Source: JALRBM01 sp966186595
Lineage (GTDB): Bacteria > Patescibacteriota > Saccharimonadia > Saccharimonadales > Saccharimonadaceae
Length of the DNA: 28,292 bases
Direction: 5' to 3'
NCBI GenBank assembly: GCA_966186595.1
Contig: CBIFWO010000010.1
Span: forward strand, 1-28,292
Position 1 is the stretch's first letter; every line of letters begins with the position of its first letter. Position numbers and translations under genes: made by a program. The notes under the pieces were generated by a model, which was given only the letters and a program-made list of their open reading frames with translations, made no database searches and was not told the DNA's origin. Shown piece after piece: positions 8,980 to 15,596 of the stretch.

Positions 8980-9242
8980 TATCTAAAAACCTCTTTACTT
9001 TATAAGAGAAACGTTTTCAAATTGTTCGCCCGTCTAGCATGTCCGTTTCACTACGTGCTATCCGAAGACGATGAATGATTCTGACGTGAGGGACGCTTAA
9101 CCGGGGTCAGTGAGTATCACGTGAATACTTATAGTATACCACCTCTAGACTTGAATGAGTTCAAATCCAAAGGTGGCTGCACCAGCGTCTAACGTGTCTG
9201 ATGCAGCGAGCGGCGACCGGAATGGTCCCACATCACGGGTAG
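8980..9242. repeat. Noncoding region with hairpins and first copy of a 16-base motif
   Basis: No gene is seen. The left part carries the presumed minus-strand promoter of the polymerase operon (TATAAA about 20 bases before the ATG). The right part is the 3' flank of the GC-rich gene ending at 9243. It holds CCACCT/AGGTGG (9139-9144 and 9171-9176) enclosing TTGAA/TTCAA, then GCTGCA/TGCAGC (9176-9181 and 9202-9207). The motif at 9142-9157 (CCTCTAGACTTGAATG) recurs at 9801-9816 with one mismatch, in the same position relative to the next GC-rich gene. Confidence 0.6.
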
Positions 9243-9683
9243 CTAGAAGGAGGAAACCCAGTCCTGAAGGAGAGCCTTCTGGACAGCGTTGCCGGGCTCT
9301 TCCGCGCCGATCACGCCCTCCTTGAAACCCTCGACAAGAATGCAGAGGCCTTCGCGCTCCATCAGGCAGTCCTCCAGCGCGACACTGTGATCACCCGGAC
9401 GGACGCGCTGCTGCGTCTGACGGTTCCTGGTGACAACGGCGTAACTCGCCGCCAGCCACTCCCAGAGACCCTTGATGTCCCCCTCAGGAATGTGACGGCT
9501 GGTCGAGGCGACGAAGACACGCAGCGCGTCGAGGTTCAGCCAGTCGCGCTCGTTCCGAAGAACGTTGCGAACCTCCTGCAGTGCGGTGCTCATCCGAACC
9601 GGTCCCAACGTGGGGTTGAGGCCGATGATCTCGGCGATCAGTTCCTCGATCTCAGACCGGTGTTCGAAGTTGACGAGAGCCAT
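9243..9683 (-). CDS. GC-rich gene of unknown function
   Basis: It encodes 146 residues from the ATG at 9683; an in-frame TTG at 9695 would add MGKS. Neither start has an ideally spaced Shine-Dalgarno, so the start is uncertain. The protein looks soluble and mainly helical: EIEELIAEIIGLNP, ALQEVRNVLRNER, IKGLWEWLAASYAVV. It has no signal peptide or membrane segment, and I do not recognise a family. Coding GC is clearly higher than in surrounding genes, while the flanking DNA is AT-rich. It has its own near-consensus promoter (9725-9753). It shares composition, orientation and 3' motif with the gene at 9892-10464, pointing to common origin or regulation. Confidence 0.7.
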   Translation of the reverse strand: MALVNFEHRSEIEELIAEIIGLNPTLGPVRMSTALQEVRNVLRNERDWLNLDALRVFVASTSRHIPEGDIKGLWEWLAASYAVVTRNRQTQQRVRPGDHSVALEDCLMEREGLCILVEGFKEGVIGAEEPGNAVQKALLQDWVSSF

Positions 9684-9724
9684 ACTCTTTCCCAATCTCT
9701 TCAGGTGCGATTTGCTACTATATA

Positions 9725-9753
9725 ATTATAACATTAGCTTTATATTTAGTCAA
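9725..9753 (-). promoter_or_regulatory. Near-consensus sigma70-type promoter for the gene at 9243-9683
   Basis: On the minus strand TTGACT (9753-9748) and TATAAT (9730-9725) are separated by exactly 17 bases. Transcription would start near 9718, giving a leader of about 35 bases. Confidence 0.8.
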
Positions 9754-9754
9754 T

Positions 9755-9784
9755 ACAAAAGAACTCCCTCACAGGAGAGGGAGT
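9755..9784 (-). terminator. Rho-independent terminator of the gene at 9892-10464
   Basis: ACTCCCTC pairs with GAGGGAGT (9763-9770 and 9777-9784) around a 6-base loop. On the minus strand a T-rich tract follows immediately. It separates the upstream GC-rich gene from the promoter of the next. Confidence 0.8.
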
Positions 9785-9800
9785 ATTGATTTCTATAGAG

Positions 9801-9881
9801 CCTCTAGGCTTGAATGCATCAAGCACACAGGTTCTACACCCTGCCCCGCCAGCGGTGGCGGAGCAGGGAAGGCAGTAGAAC
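9801..9881 (-). repeat. Second copy of the 16-base motif followed by a long hairpin
   Basis: CCTCTAGGCTTGAATG at 9801-9816 differs by one base from 9142-9157. GCTTGA/TCAAGC forms a hairpin at 9808-9824. Next to it is a long imperfect stem: GTTCTAC (9831-9837) with GTAGAAC (9875-9881), and inside it a 12-base arm pair (9839-9850 and 9857-9868, one mismatch) with a 6-base loop. It lies in the 3' flank of the gene that stops at 9892. Confidence 0.65.
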
Positions 9882-9891
9882 TTCGATCAGG

Positions 9892-10464
9892 TCACTCCGC
9901 GGCGACGGCGACGAACAGGTCGTTCATCTGCGGCCCGTAGTTGTAGACGCAACCGGCCTCCAGGCCCTCCGCGCCAGCCGCCTTGCGGATGCTGGTCATG
10001 GAGTAGGAGCCGTTCTTGCGCTGCTTCAGGGGCAGGCCGCGCTCCGCGAAGAACTCGCGGAACTCTTCACGACCCAGCATGGCCCAGAGCTTCGCCGCGT
10101 TGGCCTTGGTGAATCCCTTCACCTCGGCGAACTCGAACAGCTTCTCCCGGGTCAGGTCGCCCTTGATGGCGTAGACCGCCGCCGCCACGATCTTCTCCGT
10201 GGCGTTCGGGCCCTCGTCGATGACCTTGGCGTCCGCCGTGACGTCTGCGAGCTTGCGCCGCATGGCGTCGTCGAGCGGCTCCTCGATCTCCGGGTGGCCT
10301 TCCGGCTCCAACGCCTCCTTCTCCTTGGGGAGAACGTCCACCGCGACCGACTTCGGCGCGCCGTTGACGTGGAGGTGAAGGTTCACGGAGTCCGCGACGA
10401 TGAAGACGTTCCCGCCGTTCTGCGCCGCAGCTTCGAGCAACTGAGCAAAGCTCTGAAACGACAT
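9892..10464 (-). CDS. GC-rich gene of unknown function
   Basis: 190 residues, start ATG at 10464 with AAAGGA about 9 bases upstream. The N-terminal third (to about residue 45) alternates hydrophobic residues (NVFIVADSVNLHLHV, SVAVDVLP), suggesting a small beta unit. It is followed by an acidic Pro/Glu linker and a helical C-terminal part (residues about 70-190) with GFTKANAAKLWAMLG and EEFREFFAERG, which could be a helix-turn-helix or SAP-like fold. No family is recognised. One sampled 60-base line (9901-9960) is about 65% GC, well above neighbouring genes. It has its own promoter and terminator. Likely horizontally acquired or under strong codon selection. Confidence 0.72.
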   Translation of the reverse strand: MSFQSFAQLLEAAAQNGGNVFIVADSVNLHLHVNGAPKSVAVDVLPKEKEALEPEGHPEIEEPLDDAMRRKLADVTADAKVIDEGPNATEKIVAAAVYAIKGDLTREKLFEFAEVKGFTKANAAKLWAMLGREEFREFFAERGLPLKQRKNGSYSMTSIRKAAGAEGLEAGCVYNYGPQMNDLFVAVAAE

Positions 10465-10504
10465 CGCTGCCGTCCTTTCCTGTCGAAGTTTTCTACCATT
10501 TAAT

Positions 10505-10533
10505 AATATAACATAAATCTATTAAAAAAGCAA
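10505..10533 (-). promoter_or_regulatory. Promoter of the GC-rich gene at 9892-10464
   Basis: On the minus strand TTGCTT (10533-10528) and TATATT (10510-10505) are separated by 17 bases. Transcription would begin near 10498, some 34 bases before the ATG. Confidence 0.75.
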
Positions 10534-10576
10534 GTATTATCTCCTCCAACCTCTGGAAAAATAAAATAAAACCTGC

Positions 10577-10582
10577 TACAAT
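10577..10582 (+). promoter_or_regulatory. -10 box of tRNA-Met
   Basis: TACAAT lies 18 bases before the tRNA 5' end. The -35 region is poor (CTGGAA-like). Confidence 0.5.
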
Positions 10583-10600
10583 CTCTCTAGTTCACAGTAT

Positions 10601-10677
10601 GGCAGCGTAGCTCAGTCGGTTAGAGCGTAGGACTCATAAGCCTAAGGTCACTGGTTCAATCCCAGTCGCTGCTACCA
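10601..10677 (+). tRNA. tRNA-Met (CAT), integration site of the adjacent island
   Basis: Full cloverleaf with encoded CCA. Acceptor GGCAGCG pairs with CGCTGCT (G-U at the end), D arm GCTC/GAGC, anticodon loop CTCATAA, T arm with GGTTCAATCCC, 3' CCA. The body resembles elongator tRNA-Met more than Ile2 or initiator. The anticodon stem has one A/G mismatch next to the loop. The recombinase ORF on the opposite strand ends inside it (stop at 10634-10636). Confidence 0.95.
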
Positions 10678-12178
10678 AATTGATATTTTCGCCGGATTTT
10701 CCGGCGATTTTATGTATTAACAGATGAGAATCAAGGTTTTCGTGAGTTCCATACCCTGTTTCAAAGTCATAGAAGATACCGTGTGGGAATAGAAACTGTT
10801 GGATTAATTTCTTAACAGGGGTGGCAGACCTGTTCCAAAACTTTTCAGGGTCAGATATAAACTCCATTGCCGTATCAACGAGAGTTTCATTTTGATTCTT
10901 ATATTCACTAAGTGTTTCAAGCTCACGATTTAATTCGAACAACTCTTTGTCAACACTCTTCATTTGAAGGTCTTTTTCGGCCTCGGTAATCTTATCCTGA
11001 ATAAACTTGGTCGTGATACTAATCTTAAACTCTTCGGCTTTTTCAATCTTAAACCGCACATTTTTTATTGATTCTGTAGTATTTGCAAATGACTCATTCC
11101 ATACACGCAAAACAACCTGCTTGAAGAGCCTCCCTACACCTTCATCTAAAGGCTCCAGGGAGCGTAGAAGTTCACGAAAGTCCTCGTGTACAATATCAAC
11201 GCTCTTACTCGCTGTAGGCTTACCCGTAGCTTTCTTGGTACATGTAGAGCGATTGCAACCATATCGTGGAAATCGGTTACCGCTAGCACCCGTTGGAGCA
11301 CCGGCTGTCATTGGCTTTTTACACGTTACACAAAGAAGGGTTCCTCTAAGCGGAAACAGGTCATCGCCATGTACTGTATAGTTGTTTACCGTACCATTAA
11401 CAATAGCGATATTTTTATTGATAACCTCAAGCGGAACGAGTGCGTCATGTTTTCCCTTAACAGGCTTGGGGGAAAGTTTACTTACGGTGAATCCAGCGTA
11501 AATGTAATTGGTCATCATACGCTTCATCTGGTCGGTAGTTTTCTTCTTACCTGATTTTGTTTTTATTCCCTTTTTGAAGGCGAGTATAGCCAGGTCAGAG
11601 TAGTTGTAGCCACCTTCCGAAAAAGTAATTAGAAGCTCTCTTACAATCGGGCCAAACTCTGGGTCAATCTGTATTCGCTTATCACGTTTAATGTACCCGA
11701 CTGGAACATCATGCGGCCAAGCGCCCTGCTCAACTCTAGCCCTCATACCTCCCGTTGTTCGAATGGCACGAATTTCGTTATCGAATTGAGCGGCGGCCGC
11801 AAGTATTGCCTCAAGGAATCTCCCTACAGGGTCATCATCAATTGGCTCCGTAACGGATATAATTTTTACATTGCTTTGTGCAAGTAGGACTTTAATAGCA
11901 TAATAATCACTTAAGTTTCGTGCTAAACGGTCAATCTTCCAAATGTAAAGAATATCAACCTCATTCTTTTTGTTGGTTGCAAACTTTATAAGCCTTTGAA
12001 GTTCAGTTCGGTCAACAACTTTTGCTGATTCACCCTCTTCACGAAAAATACAGTCTTCTGTAACAAGTACGTCTTTCTTTCGTGCAAATGCCTGGCACTC
12101 CCGTACTTGCTCCGTTAGGCTCGTACCTTGTACTTGCTCTTTTGAGGAAACACGAACGTATATTAGTCCCTTCTTCAT
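10634..12178 (-). CDS. Large serine recombinase (integrase)
   Basis: Site-specific recombinase that would integrate and excise the island through a Ser-DNA intermediate. Of 514 residues, the N-terminal resolvase domain has YVRVSSKEQ with the catalytic serine at 11, and IWKIDRLARN plus AILAAAAQFDNE further in. A recombinase domain follows (VPVGYIKRDKRI). A zinc ribbon is indicated by CVTC near residue 290 and a second cysteine pair in YGCNRSTC. A long coiled-coil region comes before the C-terminus. The last 12 residues (AATGIEPVTLGL) are encoded by the antisense strand of the tRNA-Met gene. The start is ATG at 12178, with no visible Shine-Dalgarno. The protein appears complete, so the element may still be mobile. 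Confidence 0.93.
   Translation of the reverse strand: MKKGLIYVRVSSKEQVQGTSLTEQVRECQAFARKKDVLVTEDCIFREEGESAKVVDRTELQRLIKFATNKKNEVDILYIWKIDRLARNLSDYYAIKVLLAQSNVKIISVTEPIDDDPVGRFLEAILAAAAQFDNEIRAIRTTGGMRARVEQGAWPHDVPVGYIKRDKRIQIDPEFGPIVRELLITFSEGGYNYSDLAILAFKKGIKTKSGKKKTTDQMKRMMTNYIYAGFTVSKLSPKPVKGKHDALVPLEVINKNIAIVNGTVNNYTVHGDDLFPLRGTLLCVTCKKPMTAGAPTGASGNRFPRYGCNRSTCTKKATGKPTASKSVDIVHEDFRELLRSLEPLDEGVGRLFKQVVLRVWNESFANTTESIKNVRFKIEKAEEFKISITTKFIQDKITEAEKDLQMKSVDKELFELNRELETLSEYKNQNETLVDTAMEFISDPEKFWNRSATPVKKLIQQFLFPHGIFYDFETGYGTHENLDSHLLIHKIAGKSGENINLVAATGIEPVTLGL
10647..10677 (+). other. Putative attL (3' end of tRNA-Met)
   Basis: This segment is the T arm, acceptor 3' strand and CCA. It borders the recombinase gene directly and has a degenerate partial copy at 19267-19290. 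The role as attachment core is inferred from that pair and from the recombinase position. Confidence 0.55.
10689..10714 (+). terminator. Terminator of tRNA-Met, lying inside the recombinase coding region
   Basis: TCGCCGG and CCGGCGA (10689-10695 and 10701-10707) form a 7-bp stem with a 5-base loop, followed by a TTTTATG tract on the plus strand. The same bases encode part of the recombinase C-terminus on the minus strand. Confidence 0.75.
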
Positions 12179-12216
12179 GGAACTAATTATATACCTACTA
12201 ACAGATGGTTACTATC

Positions 12217-12399
12217 TTATATGGAACTGAACTCCGGCGTGACAGCTGCTCTGGCGATGAGACTAAGCACCTGGATCATTTCTTCTATCGTTTCATCAGA
12301 AGCAGACGAGTATTTTTTGCCGAGTAATTTTCTAGCTTCTTTTACACTAATAATTTTTTGCTCTTTTTCGAGAGCATTGTGGCCTTTTCGTGACACCAC
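12217..12399 (-). CDS. Small helical protein next to recombinase
   Basis: 60 residues from a GTG start with GGAG a few bases upstream. The sequence is predicted as helices (SVKEARKLLG, ETIEEMIQVLSLIARAA) around the pattern KKYSSASDETIEEM. It lies 38 bases upstream of the recombinase on the same strand. My recollection is that small proteins of this type often sit beside recombinase genes in Patescibacteria, but I cannot confirm it. It could be a recombination directionality factor or a regulator; function unknown. Confidence 0.55.
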   Translation of the reverse strand: MVSRKGHNALEKEQKIISVKEARKLLGKKYSSASDETIEEMIQVLSLIARAAVTPEFSSI

Positions 12400-12668
12400 T
12401 TTTCTCCGCTATTCCGCAAGACACAAAAAAGACACCTCTTGGGGCAATTTTTTGGCTGCTTAATAGCGAAGAAAGTTGGGTCGCTTAACTCTGTCTAAGA
12501 GTCCTCGCTGTCACTATAAGTTTGTTAAAAAAGACTGTTCTTTATTCAAAACGACTACTTATAATTATAAGCCTCTTTTTGTCGGTTTTACAATGTAATA
12601 AAAACACTCTACTTCTAATATTCACGCAGTAACTCACAGTTTTTGGAGGAAGCATATATAATACAAGT
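12400..12668. other. AT-rich noncoding stretch inside the island
   Basis: No ORF with start and ribosome site is seen. It contains the 5' flank of the 60-aa gene (minus). At its right end is TATAAT at 12657-12662 (plus), a good -10 box without a recognisable -35, which would start transcription near 12669. Confidence 0.5.
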
Positions 12669-12825
12669 AAGTGCAAATGCACCTAGGTCTAAAGCCACTC
12701 GTAAGAGAAGGTATGATCGCTAAAAACCATTAGGAATATAAAGCTCGTCGTCAGAGCACTATTCCTAATGGTCGGTACTGGAAACGGTATCGGGTAGCTT
12801 CGGCTATCGCTGGCGGCGGGCTTTT
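12669..12825 (+). ncRNA. Structured RNA element, leader or independent small RNA
   Basis: Downstream of the TATAAT at 12657-12662 lie three consecutive hairpins. The first is a perfect 12-bp stem (12726-12737 with 12761-12772) containing an inner GCTC/GAGC hairpin (12743-12746 with 12754-12757). The second is GGTACTG/CGGTATC (12774-12780 with 12785-12791) capped by a GAAA tetraloop. The third is GGTAGC/GCTATC (12793-12798 with 12803-12808) capped by TTCG. GNRA and UUCG loops in tandem are typical of real RNA structure, not chance. A GC-rich run then a T5 tract ends the region (about 12810-12825). I found no match to riboswitch classes I know. It may regulate the gene at 12878 or act on its own. 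Confidence 0.6.
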
Positions 12826-12877
12826 TAGTTTGCCTCAACACTACATCAAATATGCGAGTCGATAGGAGGGCTCCAAA

Positions 12878-13273
12878 GTGAAAACACAAGACAACAAATC
12901 AAGCGGCAAATGGGTAGGTGGTATCATCGTCATAATCATCCTAGGAGCTATCGTAGCGGTCGCTGTAAGCTCGCAGTCGAAAAACCCGACTAACGATGTA
13001 TCGACCGACAAAACGTCACAACCAGCGAAGAATGAACAAAAGTCCGCCAAGTGGGATTACGAGGAACAATACAATAAGATTCAAAACGGTATGACAAAGG
13101 CCGAAGTTGAATCAGCTATCGACCGTAAGTCGGATAATTGTGCCGAAACAGAATCAGCAGACATCAATCTCAAAGTTGAAGCGTGTAACTACGGTATGCC
13201 GCCGGACAACGGTATGATTTCTGTGACATATGAGAATGGTAAGGTGTCGGGGAAAGCTAAGGCGAAGTTTTAA
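12878..13273 (+). CDS. Membrane-anchored protein with BamE/SmpA-like C-terminal domain
   Basis: 131 residues from GTG, with GGAGG 8 bases upstream. A short charged N-terminus precedes one hydrophobic helix (about residues 13-31, IIVIIILGAIVAVAV), then a Ser/Thr/Lys/Asn linker. The C-terminal domain contains YNKIQNGMTKAEVESAI, the signature of small BamE/SmpA or DUF3862-like folds, and then ISVTYENGKV. Two cysteines (NCAE, EACNY) could pair outside the cell. A lipobox is not present. It has the long structured leader upstream and a clean terminator downstream, so it is monocistronic. Its role in the island is unknown; a surface or exclusion function is possible but unproven. Confidence 0.75.
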   Translation: MKTQDNKSSGKWVGGIIVIIILGAIVAVAVSSQSKNPTNDVSTDKTSQPAKNEQKSAKWDYEEQYNKIQNGMTKAEVESAIDRKSDNCAETESADINLKVEACNYGMPPDNGMISVTYENGKVSGKAKAKF

Positions 13274-13291
13274 TATTTCCTACATATTCTA

Positions 13292-13320
13292 AATAGCGTC
13301 TACTATAGACGCTATTTTTT
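13292..13320 (+). terminator. Rho-independent terminator
   Basis: AATAGCGTC and GACGCTATT form a 9-bp stem with a 7-base loop, followed by a T6 tract. Confidence 0.9.
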
Positions 13321-13335
13321 ATTCCCTTATGCTTA

Positions 13336-13364
13336 TTGTGCTATCAAGTTTCATAATGTAATAT
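13336..13364 (+). promoter_or_regulatory. Promoter of the methylase, predicting a leaderless mRNA
   Basis: TTGTGC (13336-13341), a 17-base spacer and TAATAT (13359-13364). Six bases separate the -10 box from the GTG at 13371, so transcription should begin at or next to the start codon. Confidence 0.6.
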
Positions 13365-13370
13365 TATAGT

Positions 13371-14651
13371 GTGCATAAGAAAACTGATAATTACACCCAC
13401 ATTATGAAATATATGGGCTCAAAGAGAGAGTTGCTTGATGAAATTAGGAAGATAATCAGCAAGCAAGATTTGGGTGATAAGGCTGTCCTTGATTTATTTG
13501 CTGGCACCTGTGGTGTTGGTATGGCGTTGAGAGACATGGCCCCTATCTATTCGAATGATATTCAACAGTACTCTGCCGTCATTGCACAAGGTTGCCTTGC
13601 CGTAAAAACAAAGCCCTTGAACAAAGACGAAATTCTTAAACTTATTGAGAGTAACTACAAGAAGAATTACCAAGCGATCAAAGCTATTCTTCCTAAAGTA
13701 AGTAAAAAGAGCGAAGACTTTCTACTTACAAAAACATGGACTGATTCTAAGCGTATTGAATATGTGGAGTTTGCCGAACAGATTGCCACTAACGCTTTGA
13801 CCGGAGAGTCGAAAGACGAAGAGCTTAAAGAGCTATATTCTCAATATCTATTACGCCAGAATGACACGAAGACCTTCCCATATATTCAGACAACGACAAT
13901 CTTTTCAGAGATGTACTTTAGTCTTGATCAAGCCGCTTCGATCGACAGTATACGATATGCGATCGATAATTTAGCGAGCGATTATAAAAAGTTAAAGAGT
14001 CCACTAATTGCCGCTCTAATCCATGCATACAGCTATGCGAGTGCAGGTACTGGCCACTTTGCACAATTCAGAGATTTATCAACGCAAAGCTCAATTAAAG
14101 ACGTGTTTATTTATAGAAGAAAGTCTGTACTAGATTTATTTTTGAGAAAAGCGGAAGAGATACTACTAACTTCTGAAAAAAATAAATACCATGACAAGAG
14201 CAGATCGTTCTCAAAAGATTACCTGGAGTTATTGAACGACAGCAGCGTCGCAAAAAATACAGGCCTTATCTACGCTGATCCGCCGTACTCTTTTGTGCAT
14301 TACTCTCGTTTTTACCATGCGATTGAAGACTTGTGTCGATATGATTATCCTGAAGTTGAACATAAGGGCAGGTACAGAAAAGATCGTCATCAATCACCGT
14401 TTTGTATTAAAACCAAAGCACCATCGGCATTTCAGGATATGTTCAAGGCTGCGTACAAGAATAAGTTGCCGCTTCTCGTTTCTTACTCAAACACTGGCAT
14501 GATCAGCCTTGAGAAGCTTGATGAGATTGCAAGGAGTAATGGCTATACTATTGAAGCACTTGAAGTTGACCATAAACACTCAACGATGGGTCGCCTCAAG
14601 GATAAACACAGAGACGTCAAAGAAGCTCTACTGCTCTGTAGAGTCGGCTAG
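13371..14651 (+). CDS. D12-class DNA adenine N6-methyltransferase
   Basis: Modification enzyme of the restriction-modification set; it transfers methyl from SAM to adenine in the recognition site. Motif X KYMGSKRELL follows an N-terminal extension, motif I is LDLFAGTCGVG (about residues 40-50), and catalytic motif IV is DPPY (303-306). The order X-I-IV identifies the alpha/D12 group, which includes Dam and DpnM. 426 residues is longer than typical Dam (about 280), from a large insert between motifs I and IV that probably holds target recognition. The start is GTG at 13371 (leaderless promoter) or ATG at 13404, where the family-typical MKYMGSK begins. It converges on and overlaps the endonuclease gene by 24 bases. 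Confidence 0.92.
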   Translation: MHKKTDNYTHIMKYMGSKRELLDEIRKIISKQDLGDKAVLDLFAGTCGVGMALRDMAPIYSNDIQQYSAVIAQGCLAVKTKPLNKDEILKLIESNYKKNYQAIKAILPKVSKKSEDFLLTKTWTDSKRIEYVEFAEQIATNALTGESKDEELKELYSQYLLRQNDTKTFPYIQTTTIFSEMYFSLDQAASIDSIRYAIDNLASDYKKLKSPLIAALIHAYSYASAGTGHFAQFRDLSTQSSIKDVFIYRRKSVLDLFLRKAEEILLTSEKNKYHDKSRSFSKDYLELLNDSSVAKNTGLIYADPPYSFVHYSRFYHAIEDLCRYDYPEVEHKGRYRKDRHQSPFCIKTKAPSAFQDMFKAAYKNKLPLLVSYSNTGMISLEKLDEIARSNGYTIEALEVDHKHSTMGRLKDKHRDVKEALLLCRVG

Positions 14652-15251
14652 CTCAACAAGGCTTGGGATACACGCTGCTTTTTTGATAGCGAATACAAGT
14701 AAAGGTGTTTCGGCTGCTCCACCACCAACGATTTTTGGAATTAGTTTTCCTGCACGGGTTGTTGAGGCTCCGTAGCTGTCACCCTTTTTCAGTTCTTTGA
14801 ATAGTTCTTGAAGCTCATCTGCTCGTGTAACAATAATACCTACTGATATAACATCGAGCTGATGAAGAAGCCTGAAGTTATTCAGGTCACGATCGTAGAA
14901 TGGGTCTTTGTTATTCCACTCAAGTTCAACAGCAACTTTATTACGGTAGTAGTCGACTTTGTGAGTCGGTGAAGGGAAGCCCTTGCCGTCAATAGATACT
15001 GAAATATCCCACTTCTTTTCTTCCCAGCCGTTAGCGTACAGATTATCGTCAAACTTTTGTGCAATTGGTGATTTCCTGCCACCCGGAGTCAAGATGTCGT
15101 CGTAAGTGATTTGAAAGTTTTCCAAGAGCTCGACGAGTTGAGAATACTCATCTGGGAAATCGTATCTCAAAAGTGTACCTGCATGGCGGTACTCGTATAT
15201 ATCAAACCTCTCGTTGATAACGTCACTAAAGTTCTTGTTGGACTTCTTCAT
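14628..15251 (-). CDS. BglII-like type II restriction endonuclease
   Basis: Predicted nuclease of the set, cutting unmethylated DNA. 207 residues from the ATG at 15251 (AGAGG 7 bases upstream); the in-frame TTG at 15254 is less likely. The core KVDYYRNKVAVELEWNNKD carries Asp101, Glu110 and Glu112 (numbered from the TTG start). The D-x8-E-x-E spacing matches what I recall for BglII (D84, E93, Q95), with the final Gln replaced by Glu. NNKDPF.DRDLNNFR is also characteristic of the BglII/BstYI group. Family suggests a GATC-centred site, but specificity cannot be read here. It overlaps the controller gene by 26 bases on its 5' side and the methylase by 24 bases on its 3' side. Confidence 0.85.
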   Translation of the reverse strand: MKKSNKNFSDVINERFDIYEYRHAGTLLRYDFPDEYSQLVELLENFQITYDDILTPGGRKSPIAQKFDDNLYANGWEEKKWDISVSIDGKGFPSPTHKVDYYRNKVAVELEWNNKDPFYDRDLNNFRLLHQLDVISVGIIVTRADELQELFKELKKGDSYGASTTRAGKLIPKIVGGGAAETPLLVFAIKKAACIPSLVELADSTEQ

Positions 15252-15453
15252 CAAATAACCTCTGTATTTCTATGTTCAATGCGTTTGCTATCTTCGTGAG
15301 CGTAACGACCGTTAAGTTTCTATCGCCCTTTTCGACACTGACAATGTAATTTCTGTGTAGCCCGGATAGTTCAGCAAGTTCTTGTTGCGTCAACCCTTTC
15401 GATTCACGATAAGTCCTGACGTTTTTACTGACTATTTTGAGCACGTTTTCCAT
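15226..15453 (-). CDS. Xre-family controller protein of the restriction-modification system
   Basis: 75-residue DNA-binding protein with a single helix-turn-helix: NVRTYRESKGLTQQELAELSGLHRNYIVSVEKG fills the classical five-helix Xre fold, as in C proteins that delay endonuclease expression until methylation is established. I choose the ATG at 15453 (GAGG 7 bases upstream) over an in-frame start at 15513, which lies in the -35 box of its own promoter. It overlaps the endonuclease start by 26 bases, the usual C-R arrangement, so the endonuclease is translated from the C-gene transcript. A C-box could not be assigned with certainty. Confidence 0.88.
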   Translation of the reverse strand: MENVLKIVSKNVRTYRESKGLTQQELAELSGLHRNYIVSVEKGDRNLTVVTLTKIANALNIEIQRLFDEEVQQEL

Positions 15454-15484
15454 TTCTGCCTCAAGTATACCACCGTTGTTAGCG

Positions 15485-15513
15485 ATTAGAAAAGAAGCAT
15501 AATGAGCTGTCAA
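15485..15513 (-). promoter_or_regulatory. Promoter of the controller-endonuclease operon
   Basis: On the minus strand TTGACA (15513-15508), 17 bases, TCTAAT (15490-15485). Transcription would begin near 15478, leaving a 25-base leader with the ribosome site. Confidence 0.75.
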
Positions 15514-15596
15514 TAGTAGCCTAATCCAAATCTCGGTTAGCGGCTACTTCTGCTAGATTTGTTTCGGATTCCCGCAAGTTGGTTCCAAAACTAGCT

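Noticed and set aside
9814..10503. 229-aa plus-strand frame opposite the GC-rich gene
   Set aside because: It is the Arg/Leu/Val-rich shadow typical of the strand opposite a GC-rich gene, and the minus frame has promoter, ribosome site and terminator.
10634..12178. Recombinase as a truncated or frameshifted pseudogene
   Set aside because: Catalytic domain, recombinase domain, zinc ribbon and coiled coil are in one open frame, and the odd C-terminus is explained by tRNA overlap.
12669..12825. Retron msr-msd or known riboswitch
   Set aside because: No reverse transcriptase is present and no c-di-GMP, fluoride, preQ1 or other consensus core could be matched.
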